A stretch of 64,000 nucleotides of DNA from Brachypodium distachyon (Eukaryota > Streptophyta > Magnoliopsida > Poales > Poaceae). Position numbers and translations under genes: made by a program. Below, piece by piece: positions 8,842 through 19,239 of this stretch. Position 1 is the stretch's first letter; each line of letters opens with the position of its first letter. The notes beneath the pieces were generated by a model, which ran no database searches, was not told the origin of the DNA, and saw only the letters and a program-made list of their open reading frames with translations. The stretch covers positions 30,890,914-30,954,913 of the forward strand of contig NC_016132.3 in assembly GCF_000005505.3 (NCBI RefSeq), read 5' to 3'.

Positions 8842-10044
8842 CTAGGCGGTCACCTTCTGCACGGGTTCCACTTCTACCCACTTGGAGAACTTGTCGGTGG
8901 CCACGAATAAATATTCGTAACCGCCGACCGCTCTCGGTAGCTTGCCGACGATGTCGAGCCCCCAGACCGCAAACGGCCACGAGGAAGGGATGACATGTAG
9001 GGCCTGCGCCGGTTGGTTGCTCTTCTTCGAGTGGAACTGGCACGCCTCGCACGTCTTCACCAGCCGCTCCGCATCGGCCAGGGCCGTGGGCCAGTAGAAA
9101 CTGTGCCGAAACACCTTGCTGGCTAAAGCCCGGGAGGCCACATGGTGTGAACATGTGCCTCGATATAAGTCCTCCAACAGTGCGCGCCCTTCTTCTTGCG
9201 GCACGTAGATGAGGTTGACCCCGTTCGCACGCCTGCGGTAGAGGTTTCCATCCACCACAGTGTACATCTTGGCTTGCCGTGCTACTCGTTCTGCGGCAAC
9301 GTCATCTTCCGGGAGAGCCTCCCCTTTCAAGTAACTTGCGATATCCTTCGCCCAGGGAGGGATCTCCCTGCCAAAGCATGCCGCTATGTCAGCGGCATGG
9401 ACCCCTGCTGCTGCAGGGGTTCCTTCGGTTGCCGGAGGGGCGTCCCCGGCAGCCGGCTCGGGGGCAACTGAAGGAGCCGCTTGCTTCTGACAGAACACCC
9501 CTGCCGGAGGCTTCCGGCGCTGTGTCGCCATCTTGGCCAGCTCGTTAGCGGTGAAGTTGTCCCTCCGCTTGACGTGCTCGAAACGCAAACCTTTGAACTT
9601 ACGTTCTAGCTTGCGAACTTCCTCCACATACGGTGCCATCTGCGGGCAGTCGTAGTCCTTGTTCACTTGGTTGATCACGAGCTGGGAATCCCCGCGAACA
9701 ACTAGACGCTTGATGTCGAGGGCGACCGCCGCCCGCAACCCGGCGAGCAAGCCCTCGTACTCCGCCGTGTTGTTGGTGGAGTTCGGGAAATCGAGCTGGA
9801 CAGCGAACCTCAACTGGTCCCCTGTCAGTGACTCGATGACGACCCCGGCGCCTGCTCCTTGGAGACTGAACGCGCCATCGAAGTAGAGGACCCAGTGGTC
9901 CTCGTCCAACTTGCCGGGCAGGCTGGTCTCCGGTTCATTCTTTTCCACATTTGTTGACGTCCATTCCGCGACGAAGTCCGCCAAGGCCATACTCTTGATG
10001 CGTTTTGAGTTGGTGAAGTGGAGGTCGAACTCCGACAACTCCAT
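8842..10044 (-). CDS. Archaeal-type RNase H and integrase N-half, element B (open fragment)
   Basis: A 400-codon open fragment. It carries the second RNase H ([25 protein letters not shown], then TANELAKMA with Asn at the fourth acidic position). A Pro/Ala-rich linker and the integrase zinc region follow (RGTCSHHVASRAL...TCEACQ), then the start of the catalytic core with the first aspartate in WGLDIVGKL. The frame ends at a Gln-to-TAG change at 8842-8844. After that, homologous sequence continues only about 55 bases before A's LTR, so the second Asp and the Glu of the DDE triad are outside B's visible part. Upstream, a Trp-to-TAG change at about 10,045 separates it from RT. Confidence 0.85.
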   Translation of the reverse strand: MELSEFDLHFTNSKRIKSMALADFVAEWTSTNVEKNEPETSLPGKLDEDHWVLYFDGAFSLQGAGAGVVIESLTGDQLRFAVQLDFPNSTNNTAEYEGLLAGLRAAVALDIKRLVVRGDSQLVINQVNKDYDCPQMAPYVEEVRKLERKFKGLRFEHVKRRDNFTANELAKMATQRRKPPAGVFCQKQAAPSVAPEPAAGDAPPATEGTPAAAGVHAADIAACFGREIPPWAKDIASYLKGEALPEDDVAAERVARQAKMYTVVDGNLYRRRANGVNLIYVPQEEGRALLEDLYRGTCSHHVASRALASKVFRHSFYWPTALADAERLVKTCEACQFHSKKSNQPAQALHVIPSSWPFAVWGLDIVGKLPRAVGGYEYLFVATDKFSKWVEVEPVQKVTA

Positions 10045-10047
10045 CCT

Positions 10048-11130
10048 CTATTCGGCCACCCTCCCGGTGGCTTCACGGTTGGTGAGGGCCCGCTCAAGGC
10101 AGAACCCCGACACCACCGTGACGCGGTGCGCCTGAAAGTAGTGGCGCAGCTTGCGAGACGCAAGGAGAATCCCCAGAAGGAGCTTCTGTACTTGCAGGTA
10201 CCTTGTTCGCGCGTCGCGCAGCACCGTGCTAACGAAGTACACCGGGTGCTCCACCAATCGCTTCCGCGGTGTAGAAGCTGCCGGCTCGGGGGTGGTCCCT
10301 GGGTTTGAGGCGGTTGCCGGGGGGCGCTCAGCCCCCTGTCCCGCAGCCTCAGTCCTTGGGACATCTTCCTCCCTCTCGGCAACCAGCACCGAGCTGACCA
10401 CCTGGTCAGTTGCTGCTAGGTGGAGTAGCAGCAGCTCGCCCGGCTTGGGGGCGACGAGGACGGGCGGCGATCTCAGGTACTGTTTGAGTTCCCGGAACGC
10501 CGCCTCGGCCTCGGGAGTCCAGTCAACCGGACCCTTCTTCTTCATCACCTTGAAGAAAGGCAGGGCGCGCTCGCCCAGCCTAGAGATGAAACGTCCCAGC
10601 GCGGCAACGCAGCCGTTGAGGCGCTGGACATCCTTCACCTTGCGGGGGGCCTCCATCTTCTCGGTGGCCTCTATCTTGCTCGGGTTGGCTTGTATCCCCC
10701 TGTGTGAAACCAAGAAACCCAGAAGCTGCCCGGAGTTGACACCGATGGTGCGCTTCTCGGGATTCAGCTTGAGCTTGATCCTGCGGAGGTTATCGAACGT
10801 CTCCCGTAGGTCATCAATCAGTGAGTCCCCGCGTCTCGATTTGATGACGATGTCGTCCATGTAGGCCTCCACGTTGCGGCCTAGCTGGGGCCCCAAACAA
10901 TCGCGTAGGGTGCGCTGGAATGTGGAGCCCGCATTCTTCAATCCGAAAGGCATGCATGTATAACAATAGCAGCCAACCGGGGTGATGAACGCTGTTTTTT
11001 CCTCGTCTTCAACCGCCATCTTAATTTGATGGTAGCCGGAGAAAGCATCCAGAAAACTCAGCAAGTCACAACTAGCGGTAGAATCAACTATTTGATCAAT
11101 ACGGGGTACAGGGAGGGATCCTTTGGGCAT
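10048..11130 (-). CDS. Reverse transcriptase and first RNase H, element B (longest open RT)
   Basis: A 360-codon open stretch that is the best-preserved RT here. Motifs in order: PVPRIDQIVDSTA, FLDAFSGYHQIKMA (first catalytic Asp), CMPFGLKNAGSTFQ, AYMDDIVIKS (catalytic YMDD), then [14 protein letters not shown]. The connection follows ([29 protein letters not shown]), then a first RNase H fold with [15 protein letters not shown] and [14 protein letters not shown]. Known role: synthesis of element cDNA in the gag particle. The upstream end is a frame change near 11,125 (A reads PFPVPYID there), and the downstream end is the TAG near 10,045. The N-terminal RT part is in the next feature. Confidence 0.88.
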   Translation of the reverse strand: MPKGSLPVPRIDQIVDSTASCDLLSFLDAFSGYHQIKMAVEDEEKTAFITPVGCYCYTCMPFGLKNAGSTFQRTLRDCLGPQLGRNVEAYMDDIVIKSRRGDSLIDDLRETFDNLRRIKLKLNPEKRTIGVNSGQLLGFLVSHRGIQANPSKIEATEKMEAPRKVKDVQRLNGCVAALGRFISRLGERALPFFKVMKKKGPVDWTPEAEAAFRELKQYLRSPPVLVAPKPGELLLLHLAATDQVVSSVLVAEREEDVPRTEAAGQGAERPPATASNPGTTPEPAASTPRKRLVEHPVYFVSTVLRDARTRYLQVQKLLLGILLASRKLRHYFQAHRVTVVSGFCLERALTNREATGRVAE

Positions 11131-11444
11131 GCGCGATTAAGATCAGTAAAATCTACACACATGCGAAGCTTATTCCCTGCTTTAGGTACTACTACAGGGT
11201 TAGCCAGCCAAGTGGGGTACAGAACTTGCCTGATTGCCCCGGCAGCCTTTAGCTTGTCCACCTCTTGCTTGATGAAATCTTTATGCTCTTGGGCTTGCCG
11301 CCGAATCTTCTGCTTGACGGGGCGCGTGTCTGGGCGCACCGTGAGCCGATGCGAAATCACCTCCCTGGGGACTCCGGGAAGATCCGACGGTTCCCAAGCG
11401 AACACGTCCGCATTATCCCGGAGGAAAGTGATGAGGGTGTTTTC
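11088..11444 (-). pseudogene. RT N-terminus, element B
   Basis: The segment has FAWEPSDLPGVPREVISHRL, the lysine-rich KQKIRRQAQEHKDFIKQEV, LYPTWLANPVVVPKAGNK and CVDFTDLNRACPKDP, which is the start of RT in this family. It lies between the TAG at 11,445-11,447 (end of the protease segment) and the indel near 11,125 that shifts the frame before the catalytic region. Confidence 0.8.
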
Positions 11445-12248
11445 CTATTCGGCAGTAAAGTTCCCACCGACGGTGACGGTGCGTTCCTTGTTGCCGGCTT
11501 GGAGGGGCAGCTTCTTCACCTTGGCGGCCTCCTCCCGGAGCTTCTGCCCCTTGCCGGGGCGCGAGCTCGAGCCTGCGCTTCCCCCGGCGCGCTCTTGCGG
11601 GTTAGCGCGGGCCTTCTTCGTTGCCGGGGCATCGCCCGACAAGCTGTCGTTTCCGGCAGCATCTTCGTCGCCGGCGTCAACTGCGGCGGCGGCCTTGACG
11701 ACCTCGCCCACGCACCAGGCCGCGTCCTTGAGGTCGCACCTGATGGAAAGGACTCCATACAGGGACGGCATCTTCATCACGCCATAAGCGCAATGCGTAG
11801 CCGCCATGAACTTGATCAACGCTGGCCGACCAAGGATCCCGTTGTAGGGCAACAGGGTGTGTGCCACGTCGAACACTATGTGTTCGGTCCTGAACGCTTC
11901 CCGGGACCTGAAGGTGACCGGCAGCGTGATGCACCCCAGCGGGCGCACGATCCCGGGGTTCACCCCCCGGAACGGGTCGCTGAGCTTCAGCTGCTCCACC
12001 GGCAACTGGAGTTTCTCCACCAGCCTGGCGGACAGGAGGTTAAGCCCCGCTCCGTTGTCCACCAGAACCTTGGTCACCGTCATATTGCTAATGATCGGGG
12101 AGACGACGAAGGGGATTACCCTTGAACCTAGCTGCCGCGCTGGGTGATCGTCGGCGCTGAAGGTGATCGGCACATGCGACCACCTCAGCAGCTGTTGCGG
12201 CTCCGCGTCCGGCAACAGTGCGCACACGTCGCGGGTGAGACGCTTCAC
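11445..12248 (-). CDS. Aspartic protease segment, element B (open fragment)
   Basis: A 267-codon open fragment. LRWSHVPITFSADDHPARQ precedes the active-site region TKVLVDNGAGLNLLSARLV, with DNG in place of the usual D[ST]G, followed by LPYNGILGRPALIKFMAATH, the second conserved block of retropepsin-like folds. A charged Ala/Gly-rich linker leads to KVKKLPLQAGNKE before RT. The enzyme would cut the Gag-Pol precursor. The frame ends at TAG 11,445-11,447, the same place as in C and D. The Met at 12,248 is simply the first one in the open frame, and the real domain start is in gag. Confidence 0.85.
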   Translation of the reverse strand: MKRLTRDVCALLPDAEPQQLLRWSHVPITFSADDHPARQLGSRVIPFVVSPIISNMTVTKVLVDNGAGLNLLSARLVEKLQLPVEQLKLSDPFRGVNPGIVRPLGCITLPVTFRSREAFRTEHIVFDVAHTLLPYNGILGRPALIKFMAATHCAYGVMKMPSLYGVLSIRCDLKDAAWCVGEVVKAAAAVDAGDEDAAGNDSLSGDAPATKKARANPQERAGGSAGSSSRPGKGQKLREEAAKVKKLPLQAGNKERTVTVGGNFTAE

Positions 12249-12463
12249 CGCGGCGTGGGATGGGAGAGCGTAGGCTCCCCCATGGATGCAGGCGACGCCG
12301 TGAGGCTCCTGGAAGCTCGGCTCGTCGCCGCCAGTGCAATCGGACTCACGCTGCCTCTCAGCATGAGCCCTGTCGCGTCCCCGGGGTGGGCGTTCCTGTC
12401 TCGTGCGGGGCTGACCGTTCCCCCCTTGGGGTTCGTCCCTGCCAGCACCGCCGCCGGCAGGCC

Positions 12464-14154
12464 TCAGCCCGATGTCTCGGGAGAGATGCCCGATGTCGCC
12501 GGGGTTGAAGCAGGCGCCAGCGGCGCGGCGCTCCTCATGGCGTTGCTCTCTCCGCTGCTTGATCCCTGCAGGAGGCGGCAGTTCTGCGCGTCGTGGGTGG
12601 AGTTGCTGTGAATGGGGCAGCGGGGCGCGTCACCCTGCTTGCCGCCAGACCCGCCCCCAGCAGCAGGCCTCGCAGCAGGAGCCCCTGACTCCGCAGCGAG
12701 AACCTGCTTCCCGCTGCGCTTGCAGGAACCCTTCTTCTGCAAACCCTCGCCGGGGCTTGCGGAAGCCTTGGCTACTAGCTCGGGCGCTAGGCGCCCTTCC
12801 TCGGCCATGGAGCACTTGTGCGCCAGGGCGTACAGATCCTGCGTCATCCGGATCCGGTGCGTGCTCAGCCTCTCGTGCATCTTGGGATCGCGGACGTTGA
12901 TGGCGAAGGTGTTGACGATGGCAGCCGCCTCCGCCTCCGGGATGGAATAGGAGAGACTGGAGAAGCGGTTGACGAAGCTCCGCAACGTCTCTCCCGGCTT
13001 CTGCACGATGGTGTGCAGTTCTACCATGGTTCCCGGGCGCTTATAGCCGCCCTGGACGCGCTCACAAATTGTTCGCGCAGGTCCGCCCAAGTGGCGAGGG
13101 AACCGGCGGGCAAGTTGAGCAGCCAGGTTCTCGCTGATCCTTTCAGGACAATTGGGAACCAGTTGGCTCTAACCTTGTCGTCGGCGCCGATGGCATGCAT
13201 CCCCAACGTGTAGGTCAGGAGTAAATCCTTGGGATTGACGGTCCCGTCGTACGTACCGAGCGCGGGCGCTTGGAACTTACGGGGCCATGTCACCCGCCGC
13301 AACTCGCGTGTGAACGCGGTGCAGCCGCCCTCGGGGCCCATGGAAGCGTCTTCCTGCTCTTGTGGGCGTTGGCGCTCTACCTCGCACCTGCGCCGGCGCT
13401 CCAAGCGCGGGCGCAGATCCTCTTGCTGGCGGGCATTCAAAATGCCACACGCGTCACCTCTTGCTGGTGGAACGGTGGGCGACGAGTTCGAGGACCCCTC
13501 CGGGCCCCCGTTTCCCGGGCCTCCTTGCGGAGGGGGAGGGTTCTCCCCCTGTCGCGAGGCGGGTGGCGCGTCCCCACGCTCCGGGTTCTGCCCGTGGCCG
13601 GAGCCTACCGGGGCGCCCTCGCCTTGCGGCTGCTGGGAGGCCAGAGCGAGAAGGGCGTCCAACTCCTCGCCCCACATCACGTGCGCTGGCGTGCCTTGCT
13701 GTGGTTCATACCGCATCATGACGCGCGCGGCGATGATGGCTTCTGCCGGGGTTCGTGCGGGGGGCAGCCCATTCCCCGAGCGGCTGCGCTCCGCTCTGGC
13801 CTCGGACGCCTCCGGGTGCGCGAGATGCGAGCCCCTGGGGGTCGCTCGCGAAGCGGTATGCTCCTGGTGCCGCTGTCACTGCGCATCCTCGGCCCACGAC
13901 TCGACTCGCTGGCCGGCACGGGCGGCACCATGCCCGCGTGCGCGACTGGCCCCGACACTGGGGGCAACCGGTCCCCTCGGCCGATTGTCTGCAGACGGCA
14001 GAGGAGGCGGGGGAGGCAGCTATGATTGCTGCACTCTCGAGGGCTCTGGGTTCTCCTGAGCCCCCGACTCGGGTCGCACGTCATGCGACCGCGTGTGCGC
14101 CGCTGGGGCCTCACGCGAGTCTATCCGAGGATCACTAACCCGCTTGGGGGGCAT
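12464..14154 (-). pseudogene. gag of element B
   Basis: It starts with ATG at 14,154 (MPPKR, as in D's MPPKK) and ends that frame early (stop at 14,020). The capsid core resumes from about 13,719 (TWPRKFQAPALGTYD, TYTLGMHAIGADDKVRANWF, GSARTWLLNLPAGSLATW). It shifts frame near 13,040 and continues with IVQKPGETLRSFVNRFSSLSY, NVRDPKMHERL and CPIHSNSTHDAQNC. The zinc knuckle at about 12,467-12,515 is ruined: it reads CFNPGDIGHLSRDI, so the second and fourth metal ligands are gone. Gag here could neither be translated as one piece nor bind RNA through this knuckle. Confidence 0.82.
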
Positions 14155-14240
14155 GGTGGCTGGTCTCGTCGGTGAAGAAGATGAACCCAACGTCGAGGCA
14201 AGCACTGCTGCCGGCGATAATCGGCGAGCTCTCCTCCCGC

Positions 14241-14260
14241 ACCCCCTACCTGGCACGCCA
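14241..14260 (-). other. Primer-binding site of element B
   Basis: TGGCGTGCCAGGTAGGGGGT on the minus strand, two bases inside the LTR end, matching A and D in position. Confidence 0.7.
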
Positions 14261-14262
14261 GA

Positions 14263-15238
14263 TGTCGTCGCACGGGGCTCCGACATCGGGGGCGTGCGGT
14301 CACAGCCCCCTTTTAGGTTCGGCAGGGGCGTCGGGGATCGCCCCGCCGATCGCCGGCGTGGCTGATGGTCCTCCGCGACCGGCGAAGTAATGTACCCAGA
14401 TTACCTGCAAGCTAAGGACACATGCACGCACGTTTTTACCCGGTTCGGGCCACCCGGAGGTGTAAAATCCTACGTCTTGCCTGTCTGAACTAGTATTGAT
14501 TATGGATCAAGTGTTTACACCTTCCCGGGGGAAGGTCCCCGGGCACTCTCTCCTTTCTTGCTAAATGCTACTTGCTATTCTTGGACTAGGGCTAGTTGCG
14601 AACTGTGAGTTCGTCAAACCGTGTCATCGTCGAACCCTTTGATCGTTGGCGGGGGTCCTCGTTTTATAACCAAGGGGATACCACAGGTGCCACGGTGCAT
14701 GCATTACAAGTGGCGAGCAGGGAGACATACAACTCCCTCTCGGTGAGCTGGTGGCACGCATGGACGCCACCTCCGCTGCTAGGGGTCTAAAACCCTAGGG
14801 TAGGATTGGACAGTCACTATTCACCTGATTTGGATGGGTAACGCTCCTCTTGTCGGCTCATTTAATGAGCCGTGCGCCTCACTCCTCGCCCTGGTGAGGC
14901 CGCGCACCCGACGCCCGCCACGCGTCCGCGTGGCGCTGTTGCCCTGCTCGCTGGGCCCCACCCTTGAGGCGGGAGCCTGCGCCTGGGAACCCCTTCTCCC
15001 GGCAAGTCGCTCCCCGGGAAGCGCCCAGGTCCAACGCACCGGGGAACTCCCCTCCCGGGAAGTGTCTTCCCGGGAGGTGTCCAGGCGGGAATATTCCCCG
15101 AAGCCCCGCTAGCCCTTCCGGGCTGGTAGCTTGCTGGGCGGCTCACCGCTGCTGCCCGGGACGAAACCCTCCCGGGAACTCGGGGACGGGGTCCACGCGT
15201 CGCGCAGCGGTGGTACCCCGGGTGCCACTAGTGCGACA
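14263..15238 (-). repeat. 5' LTR of element B (976 bp)
   Basis: It starts TGTCGCACTAGTGGCACCC and ends in CGACA on the minus strand. It is similar to A's LTR throughout, including a GTGTAAA...GACGTAGG region and the block CACCTCCGGGTGGCCCGAAC that is also found in the C and D LTRs. Confidence 0.85.
14661..14668 (-). promoter_or_regulatory. LTR TATA box, element B
   Basis: The minus strand reads CCCCTTGGTTATAAAAC, matching the promoter position in the A, C and D LTRs. Confidence 0.55.
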
Positions 15239-17190
15239 TAATCTAATCTGAAGAGCACGACGTGATCTAAGCATAGCAGAACGAATCGGCTAAATAGGAT
15301 ATACGGTTGATAATCTACAAGCTACGGAAGTAGTCTATTCAATACAGACAGTAGCTCAAAAAACAGAACAAGAAAGCTCACCGGAGAAGATGAAGTTCGC
15401 CGGAGTTGATGGGATTCGGCGAAAAAGATGTTTTCAAATGCGAGGCTGTGGTGGATGGTGTTCTACGCGTTGATAGGGATCTAAAGGTGGTGATGGCTCG
15501 GGCTAATTTGGGGCGAGGTAGTAGGATTTGCTCGCCGGAGTTCGCATGGAAACGGCGACGAAAACTCGAAATAGGCGGCGAGATTGATTGCGGCTTTGAG
15601 CTAGGTTTCGAGGGATAGGTCGGGGCTCTCGAGGGTGTCCGAGGGGAGGTATTTATAGAAGGGATGAAGCTTGAGATAAGGCCGACGGCGGTGGAGGTTT
15701 AAACAAGTCGGTTTCGCTTATAATTCGGAGGAGATAGAGTCCGGGTCGGTTTGATTCTTGTTGGGATTGATTCCTTGACGTGAGGGTCACGAATTGGCGA
15801 AGAAATCGCGGAGAAAAACGGTTCAGAAGGTGGAATCCGTTGTAAAGGCAGCCATGGAGTCTGGCAGGAGCTTGGGCTCAGGCTGGGGGAGGTTGGGCGC
15901 GGGTCAGGAGGCTGCGGAGCAGAAGGGGCGTGGGCTGGGCTAGCGGCGTCCGGCGTCGAGGCGTCCAGGCGGTGCCGCAGGGGCTGGGCTAGGTAGCCAT
16001 GGCGTTCGGCCAGAGAACGAAAGAAAGAGAAAAGAAATGGGCCGTTGTATGGCTAAGATTAGAAAATACCTCTTCGGTACACTTAAGTCGAAACGGGTTT
16101 CAGCGGAATACGCTTTCACAAAGGGATCCCGAAAATAGAAAAGAATAAGAGAATAGGCATATAAAATAATTTTATGTGTCTATAAATCGCCAGAAATTCA
16201 CATAAATCAAATAAAATACCAAACGGATTCGGAGAAATCCAGAAATTCTAATTACATGTTTAGAATGCAATAAAAGTAATTTCCTCATGGAATAAAATAT
16301 TTCAATAGGTTTTATAGCACATGAACCTCAAATGAATTCCAATAAATCTAGAAAAATATATCAAAAATCCAATAAATTTCCAAACGGGATTCTAACACCA
16401 AATGAAGCTTATGTGTACCAAATTATATGTTCTCCAACTTTATAATCTGGAAAGTCACATTATTCCTTCTCATTAACAAATAGGCATGTGTTGGAAAAAA
16501 TCATATAATTGATTTTAACACCAAACCAAGAACATGCAGAGTTTTGAAAATGTTTTCTCAACTATAGGATTAGGAAAGTGACGTTATTCCCATTCTTTAA
16601 TAAAGGTTGGAAAATCATCTTCACACGAGGATGTCATGTTACCCTCTTCTCTTTATTTGATCATTTACTTTGGAAAATGAAACAAACATACCAAAATAAT
16701 AATCACAGGTGAACTATATTACGTTTTTCAACTGTATACTTGGGAAAGTCATATTATTCTCTCTCTTTAACATTTAATAAATGTTGGGAAACATTCCAAA
16801 TTGATTCAATAATTCTAATGATGCTCTCAAATGGTCATGGAATCCAAATTGGAAATTTGGAATATCATAAATCCTTTATTATATCCTTCAAAAAGGAATG
16901 TGATTTATTTAGGTCATTGAAATCCCATACAATAACATAAGATGCAAAAATGGATCAAAATTAAATACTTTTATCTTGTAAAAATCTATCAACCATGTGA
17001 TATAATTTGGATAGTCATATTAATCCACTCTTTTGTTATAAAATTCAAACATGGTGAGAAAAATTCAAAAAGTCCTGAAAATTTTAAAGTCTTCAGAAAT
17101 TTTCAACCAAAATATGTTCAAATGACACAAAATAGATGAAATAATAAATATTAATTAACATTCCAAACAGGAAATTTTTGGGATGTTACG
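15239..17190 (-). repeat. T1: Tekay/Del-type LTR fragment
   Basis: The right end reads ...GGGATGTTAC, so the minus strand begins CGTAACATCCC, one base from the TGTAACATCCC start of T2 and T3. The stretch shares long runs with T3, for example CTCAAATGGTCATGG and AAAGTCATATTATTC, and has the same AT-rich / GC-rich / AT-rich layout. It is cut on the left by B's insertion at 15,239 and lies within E1's antisense gene region on the right. No coding capacity was seen, and small open frames in it are random. Confidence 0.75.
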
Positions 17191-17352
17191 GTATCGTTCG
17201 TGCTCGAATGTGAGCATTATTAATAAAGAAACATCCCTATTCCTTTGCACTGATATGAGTCGGACTCCATGCTTTTAGTTAGGACTCATGTCTTTGAATC
17301 CTTCTCGGGACTAAAAAGGGATATTTCTCTTCTGTAGCGGTAGAAAGAGCCC

Positions 17353-18056
17353 GTGACTTCAACAGTCGAGGTCGACACAGAGAGGGTTGTGACACCTGAG
17401 TCGAATATCGCGAGTGCCGCGGTCTCGGCTGAGATGCTCCCTTCGAAAACCGCGGAGTCGACGGCTCCAAAGGAGGTTCCTTCTCTGGACAAGACTCGAA
17501 GCAAACTAGAGTTCCTTCATCGGCGCCTCCAACAAACCGAAACCCGAGCCAAAAACTCGACAATGGAGAGTTGGAGAGCCGTGAGCGAGTTGCAGATTGC
17601 CAAGACCAAGTTGAAGGCAGCTACCGCCCGCGAAGAATTTATCTTTGAGGAGCTTCGCGGGCTGAGTTGTCCGCTTCAATGTGAGCCGTTACCTCCTTTT
17701 TGCTTGGATCTTCTTCTTTTTGGCTTATGCTTTACAAACATGAGTTGTTTGAAGATGTGCAGGCTGTCCCGCGAGCCGAGAAAGATTGGGTAAACAGTAC
17801 CCTGAATGCTCGTCAAACGATTGATCGATCATCGTTCTGGAATGACCGAGCGGGGGGTCATGACCTGATGCTTTTGCGAGACCGCATAGATCAGAATAGA
17901 AGCTTCTTCAACTCCCACTTAGAGACTTTGAAGGCGATTCATCAGGCATTCTGGCCCTTGGACGAGGTGCCCCAAGAGCTGAGCAGGCTGACCCGAAAGC
18001 TTGGGCAAGATAGCGTCTTTCGGGAGCTGATGTACCGTCAGCTGGTCCTGGAATGA
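17353..18056 (+). pseudogene. Antisense gene of E1, 3' exons with one clear intron
   Basis: Two coding blocks, 17,353-17,680 and 17,763-18,056, are separated by an 82-base GT-AG intron (GTGAGC...GTGCAG). The first holds a coiled-coil-like stretch (LEFLHRRLQQTETRAKN, SELQIAKTKLKAATAREE) and ends LRGLSCPLQ. The second has GHDLMLLRDRIDQNRSFF, AFWPLDEVPQELSRL and ends YRQLVLE. E2 has the same protein with LRTLSCQIQ at its exon end and an intron at the same place. E1 stops earlier than E2 (about 64 residues shorter). The upstream half was displaced by T1. Function unknown, and such genes run opposite to gag-pol in Tat-type elements. Confidence 0.72.
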
Positions 18057-18499
18057 AGAAGACCTTATAGCACGACAACGTCGACCGCTGAGTCCTCAAT
18101 AAATAGTAGTAGTATAGATTCTACCGGGTGCGCGACCAGCGCTCCCGGTGGGAGTAGCCCCCGAGTCTAGTGACGACTGTTTGCAGTGGTGACCGAACTC
18201 AAGTTATGTACTCGAAGATTGTACCTTGACCAAGGGTCGTTCTTGTAGAAAGAGCTTTTTTTTGTATAATTATAATTGAATCTGAATGTGAATTTCATCT
18301 CGGCGACTCCCGATGGGAGTGACGCTAAGATCCTTTATCCTCCCTTGAATATGAAAAGTGCATGAACGCGAGTAGCGTTTACCGGGTGCGCAACCAGCGC
18401 TCCCGGTGGGAGTAGCCCCCGGGTCCGTGGTCGACTACGAGTAGTCGGGCGCGGACCCAAGTGAGCTTTATATGCATGGGTAGTACTTTGTTTACTTGC

Positions 18500-18706
18500 T
18501 AACTAGACGCAGCTTCCTAGCGTCGTGTGCATCCAAGATAAGTATTAGAATCGATTGGACCCAGCCCCCGAGTGTCGGGTGCGTCCAAGACAGGCATTAG
18601 AGTCAATTGGAGGCAGCCCCCGAGTGTCGGGTGCGTCCAAGACATGCATTAGAGTTGATTGGACGCAGCCCCCGAGTGTCGGGTGCGTCCAAGACAGGCA
18701 TTCCTT
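18500..18706. repeat. 52 bp tandem repeat in E1 non-coding region
   Basis: CAGCCCCCGAGTGTCGGGTG starts at 18,562, 18,614 and 18,666 with identical spacing of 52 bp. A degenerate unit starts near 18,511. Larger similar blocks (CCAGCGCTCCCGGTGGGAGT) occur near 18,140 and 18,390. The repeats lie between pol remnant and antisense gene. Confidence 0.85.
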
Positions 18707-18774
18707 TGGTCCATCCTTATGAATGGACCAGAGATGCGAATCCAGCTTTGCATTTATTGGCTTGCGATAAAATG

Positions 18775-19188
18775 TTACGGCAAGCTTGGGTGGAGCCACC
18801 GAGTAGGTAGCGAGCCGATCTGGGCTTCGAGCACCAGAGCAGCGTGTCCAGGTCGTGAGACCCTGGGAGAGTGATCTTCTCGAGAGTAACTAATTTGTGT
18901 TTCAGACCAATCAAGGTATTGTGGCACTACTGGTGGCGTGGCCACGGCCATATGTACTTGTCGGGTTATTAGCTTCTGGACCCTGTTCGTTGGTCTGCTC
19001 TTCTGAATCATGCAAACGTGGTCTGCTGGGTCTGGATACGACTCGATAGCAGCAAGTGTTTGCTCCGAAGAGTTGTTCGTTACCTCGGCCAGGTTGGTAT
19101 GTAGTACGTGAGCCAATGAGGCTCCGATGGCTAGAATCGCCGGTGATGTCATGGCGACTCTATTGACGGGGTACTGGGGATAACCCAT
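18775..19188 (-). pseudogene. Truncated protease segment of E1
   Basis: The frame contains YLDWSETQISYSREDHSPR followed by SRPGHAALVLEAQIG, which corresponds to the block just upstream of the protease active site in Tat-type elements (B has LRWSHVPITFSADDHPARQ). The sequence leaves the family right after QIG, before any Asp-x-Gly motif. This is therefore the left edge of the pol deletion rather than a working protease. Confidence 0.6.
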
Positions 19189-19239
19189 TTGTGAGTTTAT
19201 TTGCTGTTCTCTGGCAAGCTCGAGGTGTAAATCCTTGAA

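Larger units (their letters stand above)
8783..15238 (-). mobile_element. Element B: Tat-type Ty3/gypsy, interrupted by A
   Basis: Minus-strand order is 5' LTR (15,238-14,263), primer site, gag, protease, RT, RNase H, second RNase H, and the first part of integrase. B stops inside the integrase core where A's LTR begins. The rest of B should lie beyond A, outside the window. B is the closest relative of A here (similar ~970 bp LTR and shared TANELAK in RNase H). It still has the protease that A lost. B itself is inserted in Tekay-type LTR T1, and TAATC at 15,239-15,243 is the candidate duplication. Confidence 0.85.

Noticed and set aside
10151..10864. Long plus-strand open frames opposite B's pol (also 11,026-11,787, 11,265-12,125, 13,229-14,059)
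   Set aside because: They overlap well-supported RT, protease and gag on the minus strand. GC-rich coding DNA gives long shadow frames. The proteins are Arg/Ser-rich without motifs.
18500..18706. CRISPR-like array
   Set aside because: The units are contiguous 52 bp tandem copies with no variable spacers, and the context is a plant retrotransposon.
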